A program made the translations under genes and the position numbers. A DNA stretch of 64,000 nt from Paenibacillus albus (GTDB taxonomy: Bacteria > Bacillota > Bacilli > Paenibacillales > Paenibacillaceae): contig NZ_CP034437.1 of NCBI RefSeq assembly GCF_003952225.1, positions 5,160,501 through 5,224,500 on the forward strand. Reading direction: 5' to 3'. This document shows positions 62,103 through 64,000 of the stretch, one piece after another. The notes under the pieces were generated by a model. The model worked only from the letters and a program-made list of their open reading frames with translations. It did no database searches and had not been told where the DNA came from. The number at the start of each line of letters is the position of its first letter. Positions within the stretch are counted from its first letter, which is position 1.

Positions 62103-64000
62103 TTATAAACGGAATTTCGTTACCGTATCATTCAACACTTGCGCAATCGACGTCAGAGATTGGGACGAGCTCGCCGTCTCCTCCGCAGCTGCTGCCGCTT
62201 CCTCGCTGACTGCCGCTATCGACTCGATCTCCTTCATAACCTCCATCGATTGGGTCGATTGACCATGGCTCGCGCGTGCGATCTCTTCGGATTGACGGGC
62301 GACTTCGCCAACCATGCGCACGATGTTATCGAGCTCTTCTCCTGTCTGCTGAGACAAAGCAGCCGTTTCAGCAACCGCGCGAACGCTCTCCTGCGTGCTA
62401 TGCTGCATGCTCGTAATGATGGTAACAATCTGCTTCGTCGCTTCGCCGCTACGTTCTGCAAGCTTGCGCACCTCATCGGCGACGACCGCAAAACCTCTAC
62501 CCTGCTCACCGGCCCTTGCCGCTTCAATCGCAGCATTCAATGCGAGCAGGTTGGTCTGCTCCGCGATATCGTTAATAACTTGAATGATATTGCCGATTCG
62601 GCTTGAATCCTTCTCCAGCTCCGACATCTGATTCGATAATCGGTCCATACTGCTGATCGTCGTGCGAACAGCTTCTCCACCGGCAAGAGCACCTTGGTTC
62701 GTCTTTTCAGTCAGCTCAACAGCTTCCTGCGCTCTGCTCGCGACGATGCTTACCGTATTCGTGAGCACCTTCATCAGCTCGGACGCGGTCTGCGCGGACT
62801 CGGCTTGATTCATGCTGCCTTTGGCAACTTCCTCGGTTGTAGCCGATATTTCCGCTGCGCCGCTCGTCACGCTCTGCGAGGTGCTCGTAACGGTCGCAAT
62901 CATTTTATAGATTTGCTGCACCATGCTTGCAAGTCCTTCGGAAATTTGACCGATCTCATTCTTCGATTTCAAATCGAATTGAACGGTCAAATCGCCATTC
63001 TCGATAAGCTTGAGCTTCGCTAGAAGCTGTGGAATATTCCGCAGCATGTAACGCAGCGTTATATAGGTAATGAAGACAAGCACGATAAGACTTACCGCGA
63101 AGCCGCCAATCGTCATATACGTGACGTTATTGAACTCGCCCATTGCTTCTTTCTCGGTTATGGTAAGACCAACCGACCAGCCGGTTTCTTTGCTCGTTGC
63201 ATAGCCGACATACCGCTTCACGCCATTGTCGTCGACCAGCTGCAGCCCCGACTCGCCGGCAACCATTTTCTTCCCTACCTCGCCCATATCGCCTTTGCTC
63301 TCGTTCAGCTTCTCTGTCAGCACTTTAGCCTTGTCCGGATGGTACAGAATGTCACCCGTCTTCGAGAGCAAGAAGGAATAGCCCGTCTCGCCAAGCGTGT
63401 AGCTCTGCATGATTGCCGGCATATCCTTCATCGCAATGTCGGCAGCCGAGAAGCCGACGACTTGATCCTTCGCATCCTTGATCGGATAGAAAATACCGAA
63501 GAGCACATTGCCGCTAACTTGATCGACGTAAGGGTCTGAGTAGTACAGGCCATTCGCCTCTAAGGCCGGCTTAAACCAAGGGCGGCTCTTCATATCGAAG
63601 TCCGACTTGTTCGTTAAGCCGTCATGCTCCAGCCACATATTTCCTTGAATGTTAGCCACCCATGTATCTGCCAAATTCGGGTCGGTCTTGAAGATGGACA
63701 TGAGCGTGCGCTCTGTCTCTGCTGCGTATGTAGACGTTTTGGCTTGCGCAAGGCCCGGTGTCGTCTCGATATAGTTTTGAAACACCGAATTCGTCGCCAT
63801 CTGCTTGACGATGCTGCCCTTCTCGCGGAAGAGCGCGTCGATCTGATCGACGATCGCTTGCGTCTTCGCCTCAATCATTTGCTCCTGTTGATGGACAATG
63901 ACGCTACGAGTACTACTATAAATAACAGTGCCTAGTATCGAGAATATGGCAAAAATAAAAATAAACAGCATAATCGCTAGCGTGTTTGCTATGTTGGAGA
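62103..64000 (-). CDS. Methyl-accepting chemotaxis protein, 5' end outside the window
   Basis: The frame is open to the right edge with no ribosome binding site at the internal Met codon (63971), and that Met lies within the first membrane helix, so the gene is cut. Present: most of helix 1, an extracellular dCache sensor (to about 63130), helix 2, HAMP and the signalling domain with the invariant tip [20 protein letters not shown]. At least 632 residues. Similar to the MCP at 40.3-42.2 kb in tip and sensor type but not in ligand-binding detail. Ligand unknown. Confidence 0.9.
   Translation of the reverse strand, partial: SNIANTLAIMLFIFIFAIFSILGTVIYSSTRSVIVHQQEQMIEAKTQAIVDQIDALFREKGSIVKQMATNSVFQNYIETTPGLAQAKTSTYAAETERTLMSIFKTDPNLADTWVANIQGNMWLEHDGLTNKSDFDMKSRPWFKPALEANGLYYSDPYVDQVSGNVLFGIFYPIKDAKDQVVGFSAADIAMKDMPAIMQSYTLGETGYSFLLSKTGDILYHPDKAKVLTEKLNESKGDMGEVGKKMVAGESGLQLVDDNGVKRYVGYATSKETGWSVGLTITEKEAMGEFNNVTYMTIGGFAVSLIVLVFITYITLRYMLRNIPQLLAKLKLIENGDLTVQFDLKSKNEIGQISEGLASMVQQIYKMIATVTSTSQSVTSGAAEISATTEEVAKGSMNQAESAQTASELMKVLTNTVSIVASRAQEAVELTEKTNQGALAGGEAVRTTISSMDRLSNQMSELEKDSSRIGNIIQVINDIAEQTNLLALNAAIEAARAGEQGRGFAVVADEVRKLAERSGEATKQIVTIITSMQHSTQESVRAVAETAALSQQTGEELDNIVRMVGEVARQSEEIARASHGQSTQSMEVMKEIESIAAVSEEAAAAAEETASSSQSLTSIAQVLNDTVTKFRL

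Noticed and set aside
62103..63971. Complete MCP gene starting at 63971
   Set aside because: The frame stays open to the window edge and the Met is inside the first membrane helix, so the start is outside.

Overview
The window looks like chromosomal DNA of an endospore-forming member of the Paenibacillaceae (Paenibacillus or a close relative). This is inferred from two GerA-type germinant-receptor operons, an LplA/LplB/LplC-type sugar ABC transporter divergent from a membrane-anchored AraC (YesN-type) regulator, many AraC, LacI and TetR regulators next to carbohydrate genes, GGAGG-type ribosome binding sites, frequent GTG/TTG starts and a GC content slightly above 50 percent. I see no rRNA, no intact tRNA, no CRISPR array and no transposase. 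Genes cut by the edges are a 19-codon C-terminal tail (1-60, +) and an MCP (62103-64000, -).

Layout. 1-4.2 kb: GH4 alpha-galactosidase divergent from an AraC regulator, then a DHA2 drug exporter. 4.2-9.2 kb: small stress, regulatory and membrane genes (YtxH, DUF948, a SufR-like Fe-S regulator, a HepT-like protein, a 37-aa membrane peptide, a Dabb protein, a CuA cupredoxin, a holin) with a structured gene-free stretch at 5.2-5.65 kb. 9.2-11.4 kb: GH36 alpha-galactosidase. 11.6-15.3 kb: first ger operon (B-A-C order). 15.4-18.8 kb: fucU-fucI and a divergent LacI regulator. 18.9-28.8 kb: alpha/beta hydrolase, orphan ECF sigma factor, phosphoesterase, ANT(6)-like enzyme, two PhyH-type dioxygenases with two AraC regulators, and an MDR dehydrogenase. 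28.8-29.55 kb: gene-free repeat cluster. 29.5-33.1 kb: second DHA2 exporter with divergent TetR, and an SPFH protein. 33.1-33.65 kb: decayed DNA with a tRNA-like 3' half. 33.6-38.2 kb: PLD/excalibur lipoprotein and a second ger operon (A-B-C order) whose B gene is frameshifted. 38.3-50.2 kb: a signal-transduction block (sporulation-type kinase, MCP, diguanylate cyclase, two hybrid kinases). 50.4-58.4 kb: GNAT, Gfo/Idh oxidoreductase, ABC sugar importer and YesN-type regulator. 58.4-62.0 kb: a DapA-like plus NAD-dependent epimerase pair and a regulator of unusual build. 62.1-64 kb: a second MCP.

How the parts work together. The alpha-galactosidases, fucose isomerase/mutarotase, ABC importer, oxidoreductases and DapA/epimerase pair form dispersed carbohydrate-scavenging modules, most with a local regulator. 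The most promising undescribed unit is 58370-62030. There a regulator with a substrate-binding-like N-terminus, a degenerate GGDEF-like middle and a winged helix lies upstream of an epimerase and a DapA-like lyase. The same inverted repeat (TTAAWAGACA facing TGTCTTTAA) occurs in front of both the regulator and the enzyme pair. Other points worth checking are the single-base frameshift in gerB, the candidate structured RNA at 5.28-5.57 kb, the degenerate tRNA half at 33.4 kb and the 113-bp repeats at 29 kb.
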